Below are positions 34,010 to 42,187 of a stretch of DNA of 45,450 nucleotides, piece after piece; positions within the stretch are counted from its first letter, which is position 1; the number at the start of each line of letters is the position of its first letter. A program made the translations under genes and the position numbers. The DNA is from Planctomycetaceae bacterium (lineage in GTDB: Bacteria; Planctomycetota; Planctomycetia; Planctomycetales; Planctomycetaceae), in contig JAKFWA010000117.1 of the NCBI GenBank assembly GCA_021732995.1, forward strand, positions 1 through 45,450, given 5' to 3'. Below the pieces are notes generated by a model. The model saw only the letters and a list, made by a program, of their open reading frames with translations, made no database searches and was not told where the DNA came from.

Positions 34010-36637
34010 TTACGAATAACACTCAACTTCTGTGCAAATGAAACCAAGCGGGTCGTGCGTAAAATGCAGCACGGGAATGTCTTCTCCACCCACATCGTAC
34101 GCGTCTTTCGCAGAGATCCATTCACCCTTGATGTGCAGCGGCGCATCTCTGCGAACTCCCGGAATGCGATCCGCGAGCCCGCGACTGTCGCCGAAGCGTA
34201 CCGCAACGCGCACCTCGCCCCCGGACCGGATCAGCGCCTGCACTTCTGCCTTCGCGCTATCATCACCCGACCCCCACTTGGTAGGCACGATGGTAAACTG
34301 TTGATGCTTTGACCCGCTCAGGTCGTCTGCAAAGACGCGTGCCACCGAGGCCTGAATATCAATAACCTTGCGTCTCCTCGCACGGGGAGGTTGCGGACGG
34401 CGCCTGCGTTCTGCGGCTGATTCTCCCGCTTCGCCTTCGACACCAGGCTCTCGGAGCGTTTTCTCCCACTGCTCCAGAAATGCCCCCATCGACGCGTACT
34501 CACCGAACTGACCGGGTCGCGGCATGCCTTCCGGAAACAGGTCTAGCGGCGAGCGAATCCTGATGGGACGTGCCGCCAGCGATTCTCCAGCGCCAGCAAA
34601 CACGTCGTAGTTCACCAGATCTCCGAAATCGAGGCCCGTTAAACTCGCAATCTCCGCGACAGTCGATCGGTACTCTTCGTTCAGATTTGTCGGCCAGTCA
34701 AAAGCGGCCTCACGCTGCGAACGCCAAACACTAAATAGCCGCTCCATCACAACGCTTTGGTCGGCGAGTACCGCGAAAACCTTGGGAGTTCCATCTTCAA
34801 CTCGAGCAACAATCTTCCAGAAGCGGCTCGGAAACTGAACAGGGCCAAATTCATCATCCTCATAGACTGGATCGTTCTCATCGTCGAAGACAGGTCCCGT
34901 AATCACGGTAACTTTCAGGTTCGAGTCGTCCGTACTATTGAGAATAAAATTCTCAAGACCTTGCCAGACCGTGCGAGACCCGTTGAACGCATTCTGCGCC
35001 TGCGGACAGGCATTGGTGTGATGGTAGGTGTCGTCATTCGCCCGCTCGGCCGCGTCTTCACTTCCCCAGTTGGGATCCTCGCGCCGTGTCAGATGCCCTC
35101 GCGCGAAGAAATCGGCAGGAATGCGCAAGTCCCGGCGAATCCGCGCGTAGAACGCGTCGCTCAACTGCGCCTCGGGCGGCACACGTGGATCGATCGCCCA
35201 CGTCTCAGTGGCTTCAGAACTGACAGCCCGGCCCGTATCACGGTTGACCTTAACACGTTTGGCGCCGTTGATATTACAAATGGAATAGAACGCCATGCGG
35301 CGCTTTGAATTGATAACTACGCTGAAGTGCTCATATTGCAGTTCGAATGGGTTATCACTCTCACCCATGCCGCGAACGCGCGCCGCAACACGCCGCTGAG
35401 CGGCCGAAAGCTGCGGCATCGGCAATGGCAGACCGTTGAGGAAACGCTCGTTATATCCGCGACGATTGGAGTATCGACGATCAATCCGGCTGGCCGGCGC
35501 TCCCCCGGCTTCCATCGCTCCATCCATCGCGACCACAGAGTTCATGTCGGACTCGGTATCAATATCAATTGAGGGAAAGGGATCGGAGCGCAACGACTGA
35601 GGTCCCGAGAAACTTGAGAGCACCACAACACGAGTTCCGAAGTCACTCTGAGGAGGTGCGGTAAGCGCTTCCTTAAGCAGGTTCCGCTGATTGGCGGTCA
35701 GGGAGGGAGCCGCGGCTTCCAGTTCACGAACAATAGCGCTGATCCGAATGCCTTCGTTAACGTCGGTCCCAAGTCGTCGGCCATCCGCGCTCGTTTGCCG
35801 GTGTGGCGTGCCCCAGTGATGCAGAGCGACAACTTGCCAGAGATCATTAAAGACCGGTGAGCCTGATGAACCCGGCTCGGTATCCGCGATGTAGTGCAGC
35901 ACATTATCACCGCGATGTACGATCCGGTTCTCGCGGATCACGACCTGCTTATAGTCGCCGTCAGGGTGCTGAATAATGTTGACCGGTTCGCCTACCGAGT
36001 GCTTGGCGCTGCTCGCGCTCAATGGACTGCAACCGAACTCACGCAGGTTTCCCCCAGCCGACAACGACCGACCGATTGACACCACCGTATAGTCCAGATC
36101 GTTCTCGTCGTCTGTGATAAAGAACGAGTCTGGATCGAGCTCAAAACGAACGGGCGAAGCTGCCTGGGCACCGAACCGGATCTCATATCCGAATTCGACG
36201 TATACATTCTTTGCCCCAGCCTTACTCTGAATCACATGATTATTCGTAATGAACAGCCGGCTTGATATCAGAAAGCCGGATCCCAGTGGTGTCCCATCAC
36301 GCAACACCACGCGGGCCACGCTGTTGCTGGCGAGTTTTCCCGCCTCCAACCAGCCAACGCCGATATAGTCTGCCGTCTTGCCCTGAATGACTTCGGCCCG
36401 TCGCAGTGATTCTCCCGTTAGACCCAGCGAAGCGGGATCCTTCTCCTCCACAATCTGTTCAGCGATTCTGCGATTCACATTCGCCACGGTGGCGACTCGA
36501 TCGATAGCGCGGTCGCGATCCTTTTCAGCCCGCAACGGCACTCCTTCGTCGATGTTCCGCCTGCTCTCTTCAATCGTGTTCGCTGCCGCAATGATACGTT
36601 CAACGGCAGCCTCGGCGATTCGTTCAGGTACGCGCAT
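34010..36637 (-). CDS. Trypsin-like protease / NUC endonuclease / DUF3465-like fusion
   Basis: An 875-residue protein with no signal peptide. Residues 1-100 are helical. Residues about 105-305 are a chymotrypsin-fold protease: GSGFLISSRLFITNNHV (His134), ENDLDYTVVSI (Asp182), EPGSSGSPVF (Ser258), with VALHHWG after it. Residues about 430-690 are a DNA/RNA non-specific endonuclease: RGHLTRREDPNWG (general base His515), DTYHHTNACPQAQNAFN (Mg-ligand Asn552), WQGLE (Glu562), TGPVFDDEND. Residues about 757-866 resemble DUF3465: DLSGSKHQQFTIV, HIKGEWISAKD, VLHFTHDPLG. All catalytic residues are present. GAGGGA precedes the ATG. It lies 58 nt after the phosphoesterase gene. A cytosolic nuclease joined to a protease suggests cleavage-controlled activation; this is inference. 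Confidence 0.88.
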   Translation of the reverse strand: MRVPERIAEAAVERIIAAANTIEESRRNIDEGVPLRAEKDRDRAIDRVATVANVNRRIAEQIVEEKDPASLGLTGESLRRAEVIQGKTADYIGVGWLEAGKLASNSVARVVLRDGTPLGSGFLISSRLFITNNHVIQSKAGAKNVYVEFGYEIRFGAQAASPVRFELDPDSFFITDDENDLDYTVVSIGRSLSAGGNLREFGCSPLSASSAKHSVGEPVNIIQHPDGDYKQVVIRENRIVHRGDNVLHYIADTEPGSSGSPVFNDLWQVVALHHWGTPHRQTSADGRRLGTDVNEGIRISAIVRELEAAAPSLTANQRNLLKEALTAPPQSDFGTRVVVLSSFSGPQSLRSDPFPSIDIDTESDMNSVVAMDGAMEAGGAPASRIDRRYSNRRGYNERFLNGLPLPMPQLSAAQRRVAARVRGMGESDNPFELQYEHFSVVINSKRRMAFYSICNINGAKRVKVNRDTGRAVSSEATETWAIDPRVPPEAQLSDAFYARIRRDLRIPADFFARGHLTRREDPNWGSEDAAERANDDTYHHTNACPQAQNAFNGSRTVWQGLENFILNSTDDSNLKVTVITGPVFDDENDPVYEDDEFGPVQFPSRFWKIVARVEDGTPKVFAVLADQSVVMERLFSVWRSQREAAFDWPTNLNEEYRSTVAEIASLTGLDFGDLVNYDVFAGAGESLAARPIRIRSPLDLFPEGMPRPGQFGEYASMGAFLEQWEKTLREPGVEGEAGESAAERRRRPQPPRARRRKVIDIQASVARVFADDLSGSKHQQFTIVPTKWGSGDDSAKAEVQALIRSGGEVRVAVRFGDSRGLADRIPGVRRDAPLHIKGEWISAKDAYDVGGEDIPVLHFTHDPLGFICTEVECYS

Positions 36638-36695
36638 GGCAGTCCCTCAATGGTGAGTTTCGAAATGATGAGTGCGAAGCGACGCGGCGAAGAAA

Positions 36696-37940
36696 TCAGG
36701 TCATTAGCCGGTGACTGGCCAGGTCGAGATGGAAGCGATCAAGCCGTTCACCGTCTCTGGCCCAGTCGTTGGCTGGGACTCCGTAATATTTGCCGGTGAT
36801 ACGGTTCGCAGTGATCTCCAGCCGCAGGAAGCCATGCCGGTCATCGGCATAGGCTTCCAGCGAAGCTTCCGAATTCGCAGGCCGGAACGGCAGATGCAGC
36901 CGTCTCCCTCCAGGAGCAACGACCTCATGCAAACCCGGATATCCGCCGGCACCGGCCACGAGCACAGGCAACTGGCGTCCATCCACATTCCAGGTAAAAC
37001 GCTGATAGTTATGGACGTGACCCGTGAGAATCAGATCGGGAATACGACCGGAATCACTCATGGCCTGACGGAAGACGTTCAGCATTGCCGGGCTTCCGCT
37101 GTGATGGTCATCGGCCGAAAACAACGGATGGTGCACCGCAACAATCAGACAGCGGTCTAGTGGAGCCTGCTGTAGCCTCTCCGTAAACCACGCCAGTTGA
37201 TCACCACGAATCTCGCCACCTTCAGGCACATTTGAGTAGAGAGCGACGATGGTTGCCAACGGCGTATTTAATACAAAATAGACGTTGGGCTGCGTCATCG
37301 TATCACGAGCCACATCCAGCGCATCAGGAGAGGCGGCGGGAGTTGCAGCGCAGAAATTCCTCATAAAAGCATCCAGCGAGGCAACTCCCGCGGACGCCTC
37401 GCCATCATGATTCCCGGCACACGCAAAAACTGGTGCGGGGTATCGCTCGTAAGCGTCGTAAAACTGCGGAAAGTAATGTTCTGCCTCACCTTTGAAGTAA
37501 ACCACATCGCCGAGATGAAAGAAGAAAGCAGGAGCATCGGCAGGATCGCGCCGCTGAAAATCACTCAGCATGCACCGCACAACACGCTGCTGAAAAGTAT
37601 CCCGTTTAATACCACCAGTATCACCTACCGCGTGTAGCACAAGCTTCCCACTGGAAATGATCTGTTGAATGTCGCTATTACTGAGAACGGAGTCGAGATT
37701 GAGCATATACGGCGCGGCTCCCGTAGGAGCAGGCAGCGGTTGAAACCGACTGCGCGGTCGCCGAGCCGCTTCCCGGAACAAGCTGCGATCTGCAGCATCG
37801 CTTGCCGCCTCGGCCCCTCCACCAGCCGCCGGAGCGCTCACTTCGTCCAGCGAAGGAGCGACAAATCGAACTTCCTCCGGAGATGGAAGCCAACGCCGAA
37901 AGAGCCGTTCTCGACCAATGCCAAGCTGCCGCAAGTTCAT
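36696..37940 (-). CDS. Metallophosphoesterase with purple-acid-phosphatase signature
   Basis: A 414-residue calcineurin-like phosphoesterase. All five metal-ligand blocks are present in order: GDTGG (Asp107), GDVVY (144-148), GNHD (176-179), VAVHH (around His270) and GHVHNYQR (307-314). GDxxY with its tyrosine is the purple acid phosphatase version. Yet there is no signal peptide, unlike most such enzymes; the first 95 residues are an unrecognised, partly disordered extension (SAPAAGGGAEAASDAADRS). Substrate unknown; a nucleotide or phosphoprotein is possible. ATG 37940 has AGGG 7 nt upstream; TTG 37946 is an alternative. It is the first gene of the cassette with the protease-nuclease. Confidence 0.9.
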   Translation of the reverse strand: MNLRQLGIGRERLFRRWLPSPEEVRFVAPSLDEVSAPAAGGGAEAASDAADRSLFREAARRPRSRFQPLPAPTGAAPYMLNLDSVLSNSDIQQIISSGKLVLHAVGDTGGIKRDTFQQRVVRCMLSDFQRRDPADAPAFFFHLGDVVYFKGEAEHYFPQFYDAYERYPAPVFACAGNHDGEASAGVASLDAFMRNFCAATPAASPDALDVARDTMTQPNVYFVLNTPLATIVALYSNVPEGGEIRGDQLAWFTERLQQAPLDRCLIVAVHHPLFSADDHHSGSPAMLNVFRQAMSDSGRIPDLILTGHVHNYQRFTWNVDGRQLPVLVAGAGGYPGLHEVVAPGGRRLHLPFRPANSEASLEAYADDRHGFLRLEITANRITGKYYGVPANDWARDGERLDRFHLDLASHRLMT

Positions 37941-37946
37941 AGCCAA

Positions 37947-38356
37947 ACCCTGATGAACTGACGCGTGGTGATCTCCAGCGGCTCAGACGTTAGCCACCCA
38001 TGTCCATACAGTCCATTACACCAGATAAGAAACTATGATCACTTCACTGAAAACTCACACGCCACTTGAAAACCGATGTACGCCAACACTCGCGAACCGT
38101 CATCGGAACTGTCGGAATCCGATCAGAAGCTCGCGGCGGAGGCGCAGCGCGCAAGCTGATCTGAGCGAAACCTAACCCGGCGCACATTCATTGGGGCTCT
38201 CAGCACACACATTAAGGAGAGCACAGATGATCCAGTCACGCGTTTGCCGCGCAACGGCCAGCATGCCAGTGCACACGGTCAGCTCGGATTGATGCTCGGC
38301 TATCATGTAGTTCGTCGACGACGTCCGGTGATCCGACGTCGCAGACCGGGTTCTGG
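37947..38356. other. 410-nt intergenic region upstream of the cassette
   Basis: No conserved gene. It should contain the minus-strand promoter of the phosphoesterase-nuclease cassette, which I cannot place. On the plus strand there is a strong Shine-Dalgarno (AAGGAGAG at about 38212-38219) before two overlapping micro-ORFs, listed separately. Confidence 0.4.
38227..38292 (+). CDS. Possible 21-residue micro-ORF
   Basis: ATG at 38227 follows AAGGAGAGCACAG, a strong ribosome binding site at good spacing. It encodes MIQSRVCRATASMPVHTVSS plus Asp and stops at TGA, which overlaps the ATG of the next micro-ORF (TGATG). There is no recognisable homology. Chance or a gene remnant is quite possible. 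Confidence 0.22.
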   Translation: MIQSRVCRATASMPVHTVSSD

Positions 38357-38363
38357 TCAGTAA
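38292..38363 (+). CDS. Possible 23-residue arginine-rich micro-ORF
   Basis: Starts inside the stop codon of the preceding micro-ORF (TGATG), suggesting coupled translation. It encodes MLGYHVV followed by RRRRPVIRRRRPGSGQ, with the RRRRP unit repeated. It ends 7 nt inside the 3' end of the macro-domain gene on the other strand. Unrecognised; could be chance. Confidence 0.22.
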   Translation: MLGYHVVRRRRPVIRRRRPGSGQ

Positions 38364-38974
38364 TCCCAGATCAAACCGTCTGGATTCAATTCTGCGTGAT
38401 GCTGTTGAGCGTCACCGAAATCAGCGAATACCGGGTGGCGCCCGAGAATGATTTCTTCGTAGGCCAGGCGCATTTGCTTCGCCGCAGTTTCGACAGGCAT
38501 GCGACCAACGCCGGTGCAGAGTCCTGGAACAGCAAGGGTGTTGATACTCGGATGTGCCATCGCGGCAATCAGGATTGCCTTCATAGCCAGATAGGCATTC
38601 ACAGAAGTAGCAATCTGAAAGCTCATCGGCACACGCATCGTCGGCGCGGCGATCAGCCAGGGCACGTCAGAGTTTTGCGTCGCAATGACCAGTGTTTTGC
38701 CGATCAGGAGTTCCCGTTCCGGCAACTGCTGGATCTCTTGCTGGAGCGAAGCCTGCAGGTTCCAGCCAAAACGCTCGGAAAGAGCGAGATCAAGACCGCC
38801 ATCCATGAACCCGAACGAGTTCGCAGGACTGACAATCGCATCGCAGGAGATGCTTGTGATGTCTTCGCGAAGAATCTGCACACCGGGGCAATTGCTGAAT
38901 TGCGAGCGCCACGCGTCGCCAAGTCGCTCATCCAGATAGGCGAGAAAGATCTGTAAGTCCGCCTGACGACTCAT
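38357..38974 (-). CDS. Macro-domain protein
   Basis: A 205-residue single macro domain, a fold that binds ADP-ribose and related nucleotides and in some members removes ADP-ribose from proteins. The signature is clear: VQILREDITSISCDAIVSPAN (about 32-52), FMDGGLDLALSERFG, and APTMRVPM, with a C-terminal LAVPGLCTGVGRMPVETAA. No signal peptide is seen. It lies upstream of the phosphoesterase-nuclease cassette on the same strand but 410 nt away, so co-transcription is uncertain. Macro domains do occur in bacterial conflict systems, and also in plain metabolism of ADP-ribose derivatives. Confidence 0.88.
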   Translation of the reverse strand: MSRQADLQIFLAYLDERLGDAWRSQFSNCPGVQILREDITSISCDAIVSPANSFGFMDGGLDLALSERFGWNLQASLQQEIQQLPERELLIGKTLVIATQNSDVPWLIAAPTMRVPMSFQIATSVNAYLAMKAILIAAMAHPSINTLAVPGLCTGVGRMPVETAAKQMRLAYEEIILGRHPVFADFGDAQQHHAELNPDGLIWDY

Positions 38975-39113
38975 CGGCGACAGCCCGTGACTAACGAATG
39001 CTTGAGTTTTTTGCCGGCGGCACGCAGTGATGCGGCGCGAAACAACTTGGCGCCTCGCGACCCCGACTCAGCAGCGTGGCAACAGGACAAGCCGCGCAGA
39101 TCAAGCCGCTGGC

Positions 39114-39413
39114 CTACCTGCGAATGAGATCGGGGCCTTTGCCAGCGGTTTTCTGATAAGTGCCGTCACCTTGCTTCTCGTACTTCGTGAAGCCCATTTG
39201 TTCCAGCTTCTTGTTGTCCTTGAGCTTGTTCGAAATCTGCATCTGCGAATGCGAACCGGCGACAAAGGCGGGCTGGATGACTCGACGGACCACTTCGCCG
39301 CTTTCCGGATGCTTGGTCAGCGCGGGGTCGTGAATGCTCTGACGCAGTTCAAAACGCGTGCCCGGTTTGCCGCGGCCATTGGCATCGACGACTTCATAAA
39401 CATAAACCGGCAT
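39114..39413 (-). CDS. FmdB-like protein lacking the zinc-ribbon cysteines
   Basis: A 99-residue protein beginning MPVYVYEVVDANGRGKPGTRFELRQSI, which matches the start of FmdB-family proteins (MPxYxYxC..CG..FE) except that no cysteine is present anywhere. The spacing of Phe-Glu and the following HPESGEVVRRVIQP segment agree with the family. The C-terminus is lysine-rich (KLKDNKKLEQMGFTKYEKQG). It may be a degenerate zinc ribbon that folds without metal. GAGGG lies 8 nt before ATG 39413. The function of the family is unclear. Confidence 0.65.
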   Translation of the reverse strand: MPVYVYEVVDANGRGKPGTRFELRQSIHDPALTKHPESGEVVRRVIQPAFVAGSHSQMQISNKLKDNKKLEQMGFTKYEKQGDGTYQKTAGKGPDLIRR

Positions 39414-39571
39414 GACAAGGCCCTCGTTCAAGGCTGAGAGGTGATTCGCGGTAACACATCCATGCTAGCGCAGATCGCGGATTAGTCCAGCGGAGTTCCG
39501 CTGCAGGAGGCAACACGGAAGCCGAACGCTCATGCCCGCAGCGTAGAGGTTCAACAGACAAGATCTGCGGA

Positions 39572-39610
39572 CACAAAAAAAAAGCGGCGCCGGAGTGAAC
39601 CGGCGCCGCT
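39572..39610 (-). terminator. Strong intrinsic terminator of the 39627 gene
   Basis: On the minus strand AGCGGCGCCGG, loop TTCACT, CCGGCGCCGCT, followed by nine T residues. It begins 17 nt after the stop codon at 39627. Confidence 0.92.
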
Positions 39611-39626
39611 ATCGTTTCAGTTCAAG

Positions 39627-41441
39627 TTAGTTACGCGGCACGACGGGATTGAAGCCGCCATCGGCTCGCTTGCCGAACGGTTCGATGCGGCTGACGTCGA
39701 TCGAATCGACGTCGGCTCCGCTGAGCAGTCCGGCGAACAGGGCGTAGTTCGTAGCGTCCTTCGCAGCCAGATCGCCAGGAGCGACGCCGCCGTTGATCGC
39801 AGCAATGCCGATCGCTGCGACATCGAAGCGAGTGAGGTCCGTGTCGAATTCAGCAAACGATTCGATGATCATCTGCCACTTGCGAAGAGTGGTATCAGAG
39901 ACAACCGGATCGCCGCTTTCCGGCACTTCCGCCAGTTCCTGCTCGCGAATTCGGACGTTGCCAGCCGGTGTCGCGACGAGCGTCGTCACGAACGCACCGC
40001 CAGCGGGGTCGCGCCGATCGCGGATCAACTGCAGTTGTGAACCGGCGTCGATTCCAAAGGCGAGCTCATCAAAGAACCCACCAGCGTGCTGAATGGTTTC
40101 TTCGAAGAAGGCGCGGCCGAGGTACTGAATAAAGACGTTGTCCGGCTCACTGAAGATCGTCTGGCGATCACGGAAGAACGCCCGGTCCTCATCGGTAGCT
40201 CCGGAGACTGGCGATCGCGTATTGAAGACCAGTGGCAGCGTGTTGTCTTCGGTCCACAATAGGGGCGTTGTCTGCTGTCCAAGGCGATCCGTCAGGATGT
40301 TGTTACCGCGGTCTTCGGCGCGATCGTGGTGGTAATAAGAATCCGAGGTCGAGAACCCCGCCTGACGAACGAGGCGATCAGCCCCCAGCGTCGAGGTCAA
40401 CCCGGTCACGCGTGTGTTGGCGAAGTCGTTGATAACTCCGTCTAGGCGGGTAAACGAAGCCACGCCGGGCGTCCACACGGTGTTGATGTCGGTGAAGGCT
40501 CGGTTGTAGGAAATCTGACTGGATGGCAGCCCAAGCAACGCAAGGTCGGGATCCAGGCCCGACAGCGCGGTGCGAATGTTCTGAAACGTTGCCAGCACCT
40601 GCTCGTAGCGCGTCGAGTCCGTACGCTCTTCGAAGCGATTCACCTTGTAAACTTGCAACATGTTGTTCTGGCCGCCAAACGCGGTGGTCGGAATCGGTGG
40701 CGTGTTTGGATCGAGCAGAATTCGGGGCTGCGTGTTGCCGCCGCCGGTACCCGTATTGGTCAGCACGGCGAACACGCGAGCCACGACTCCACCCAGGGCC
40801 GAGACGTCAACCGGCGCTGTCGGATCTGACAAATTGGCTTGCGGAGCAATGTAGATAAAGTCGCCCGCCTTGAGATTTCCAACGACATTGGACACCACGC
40901 TGCCGGTAGTTCCCTGGCCGGCGGCCTGGAACGTCAGAGTGATGTAACCCGTCGTAGCCCCAGCAGCCAGACGAGCCAGTGTCGCGTTGGTACCAACCGG
41001 ATTCGGGTTGATAATGGCAACTTCACGCAGCGTGCCGATGTTGCCGAACACCTGATTGAACGGCGCACTGTTGCCAGCCAGGATGTCGCTGCGATTTGCT
41101 TGCAGAAAGCGGATCGCAAGCTCGACCTGTTGCATCGCGGCCAGGTGATTCAGGATCACACTGCGGGCGCCTGGTGTCAGGCGAGGATCGTTGAGTGACG
41201 TGTTCGTGACAGACTCAATCAACGAAACGCGATTCGGATCGAGCAACTGGTCGAAGATGAACTGCACCTGCGGGAGCGTAATGTCGGTCCGCAGCGTAGG
41301 AACGTCGGTACGAGTCGGATCACCGACGTCTGCACGCGGATTCAAAACGTCTGGCGGTGGAGTGGTCTGAGCGGAGCAGACCTGCTGGGCGGCAAGAACT
41401 GCCAGGCCAGCAATGAACTGGAAAAGCCGAGTCTTCTTCAT
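39627..41441 (-). CDS. Large secreted protein of unknown function
   Basis: A 604-residue protein with a Sec signal peptide (MKKTRLFQFIAGLAVLAA, likely cut after CSA). I do not recognise a domain. The mature part is rich in Asn, Asp, Thr and Ala, with a long helical start (TLPQVQFIFDQLLDPNRVSL), a Gly/Thr-rich central part (YITLTFQAAGQGTTGSVVSN; LTNTGTGGGNTQPRILLDPN) and a C-terminal dockerin-like flavour (VAAIGIAAINGGVAPGDLA), but it lacks clear calcium-binding repeats. It may be a surface or cell-envelope protein. ATG 41441 was chosen as the start of the signal peptide; the longer frame to 41510 is unlikely. A very strong terminator follows. Confidence 0.75.
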   Translation of the reverse strand: MKKTRLFQFIAGLAVLAAQQVCSAQTTPPPDVLNPRADVGDPTRTDVPTLRTDITLPQVQFIFDQLLDPNRVSLIESVTNTSLNDPRLTPGARSVILNHLAAMQQVELAIRFLQANRSDILAGNSAPFNQVFGNIGTLREVAIINPNPVGTNATLARLAAGATTGYITLTFQAAGQGTTGSVVSNVVGNLKAGDFIYIAPQANLSDPTAPVDVSALGGVVARVFAVLTNTGTGGGNTQPRILLDPNTPPIPTTAFGGQNNMLQVYKVNRFEERTDSTRYEQVLATFQNIRTALSGLDPDLALLGLPSSQISYNRAFTDINTVWTPGVASFTRLDGVINDFANTRVTGLTSTLGADRLVRQAGFSTSDSYYHHDRAEDRGNNILTDRLGQQTTPLLWTEDNTLPLVFNTRSPVSGATDEDRAFFRDRQTIFSEPDNVFIQYLGRAFFEETIQHAGGFFDELAFGIDAGSQLQLIRDRRDPAGGAFVTTLVATPAGNVRIREQELAEVPESGDPVVSDTTLRKWQMIIESFAEFDTDLTRFDVAAIGIAAINGGVAPGDLAAKDATNYALFAGLLSGADVDSIDVSRIEPFGKRADGGFNPVVPRN

Positions 41442-41681
41442 TGGTACGCCTTCAGCGACTGAAAAGTCGAAGTAGAGGGTCCCGAAACTAGCGTCAGAGG
41501 GGTACATCAACAGGCATTGAAACTCTATGATTGGCGGGGAAGTGGCGTCAAAGGATTTCTCTCGCCGGATGCGACAATCGCCTCAGCCGGCAGTCACGAC
41601 GTGAACTCTCCGGCTTTTGGGACTTTTGCACACGTCAGCGAACGAAAAACCCCACGTTAAACTTCGGCCAAGTCTGTGACT

Positions 41682-41710
41682 GGCATCAATTGTTGTGTCC
41701 GGTTAGAATC
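41682..41710 (+). promoter_or_regulatory. Candidate rpsT promoter
   Basis: TGGCAT and TAGAAT are separated by 17 nt, about 60 nt upstream of the rpsT start. The -10-like box is good, the -35-like box weak. The remainder of the gap 41442-41770 shows no gene. Confidence 0.35.
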
Positions 41711-41770
41711 GCCCCCCCTGTTTATCGGACAAACTGTTTTCCTTACGAAAAGTGCGGATTAAGAGCTGCA

Positions 41771-42058
41771 ATGCCTCACACTACGAGTGCCAAAAAAGCC
41801 GTTCGTCAGACAAAAAAGCGACGTGCTCAGAATCGTGCCCAGCTTTCAACGTTGAAGAGCCTGATCAAGGATTTCCGCACCGCGATTGCGGACAAGGATC
41901 TTGCGGCTGACGTCAAGGAGCAGAAATTCCGCTTCTTGAGCCGTCGTATCGACCAGGCTGGCGCGAAGAATCTGATTCACAAGAACGCCGCGAATCGAAC
42001 CAAAGGTCGTTTGCGCATTGCGTTTAACAAGACGCTCGCGCCTGCTGCCGCTCAATAA
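41771..42058 (+). CDS. rpsT: Small ribosomal subunit protein bS20
   Basis: A 95-residue S20, a 16S rRNA-binding helical protein of the 30S body. Typical features are the basic N-terminus (SAKKAVRQTKKRRAQNRAQ), the three-helix pattern and the C-terminal IHKNAANRTKGRLRIAFN. The ATG at 41771 begins the conserved protein; the open frame running back to 41531 is not coding. It is transcribed alone, with its own candidate promoter and a terminator 41 nt after the stop. Confidence 0.95.
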   Translation: MPHTTSAKKAVRQTKKRRAQNRAQLSTLKSLIKDFRTAIADKDLAADVKEQKFRFLSRRIDQAGAKNLIHKNAANRTKGRLRIAFNKTLAPAAAQ

Positions 42059-42098
42059 GTCGCTGCGGCGACGGCGGAAAAGCTTCGATTCAACATTC

Positions 42099-42137
42099 AA
42101 ACCGGTGTCGGGAGACCTCCTGACTCCGGTTTGTTGC
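42099..42137 (+). terminator. Intrinsic terminator of rpsT
   Basis: AAACCGG, GTC and GGA pair with TCC, GAC and CCGGTTT around loop GACC, with a T-T mismatch and a G-U pair. The tail TTTGTTG is moderately T-rich. Confidence 0.7.
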
Positions 42138-42187
42138 TGCGCAGAGGCATACAAATATGCCTAACAATTAGCTGAGACTCGTCAATT

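Noticed and set aside
33632-34312. 226-codon plus-strand ORF
   Set aside because: Antisense to the methyltransferase start, terminator and nuclease end; no domain.
34010-38974. Named known defence system (CBASS, Avs, retron)
   Set aside because: No cyclase, STAND NTPase or reverse transcriptase is present, so none of these labels can be supported.
41531-41770. 80-codon extension of rpsT
   Set aside because: S20 begins at 41771, and the upstream part holds the promoter region.
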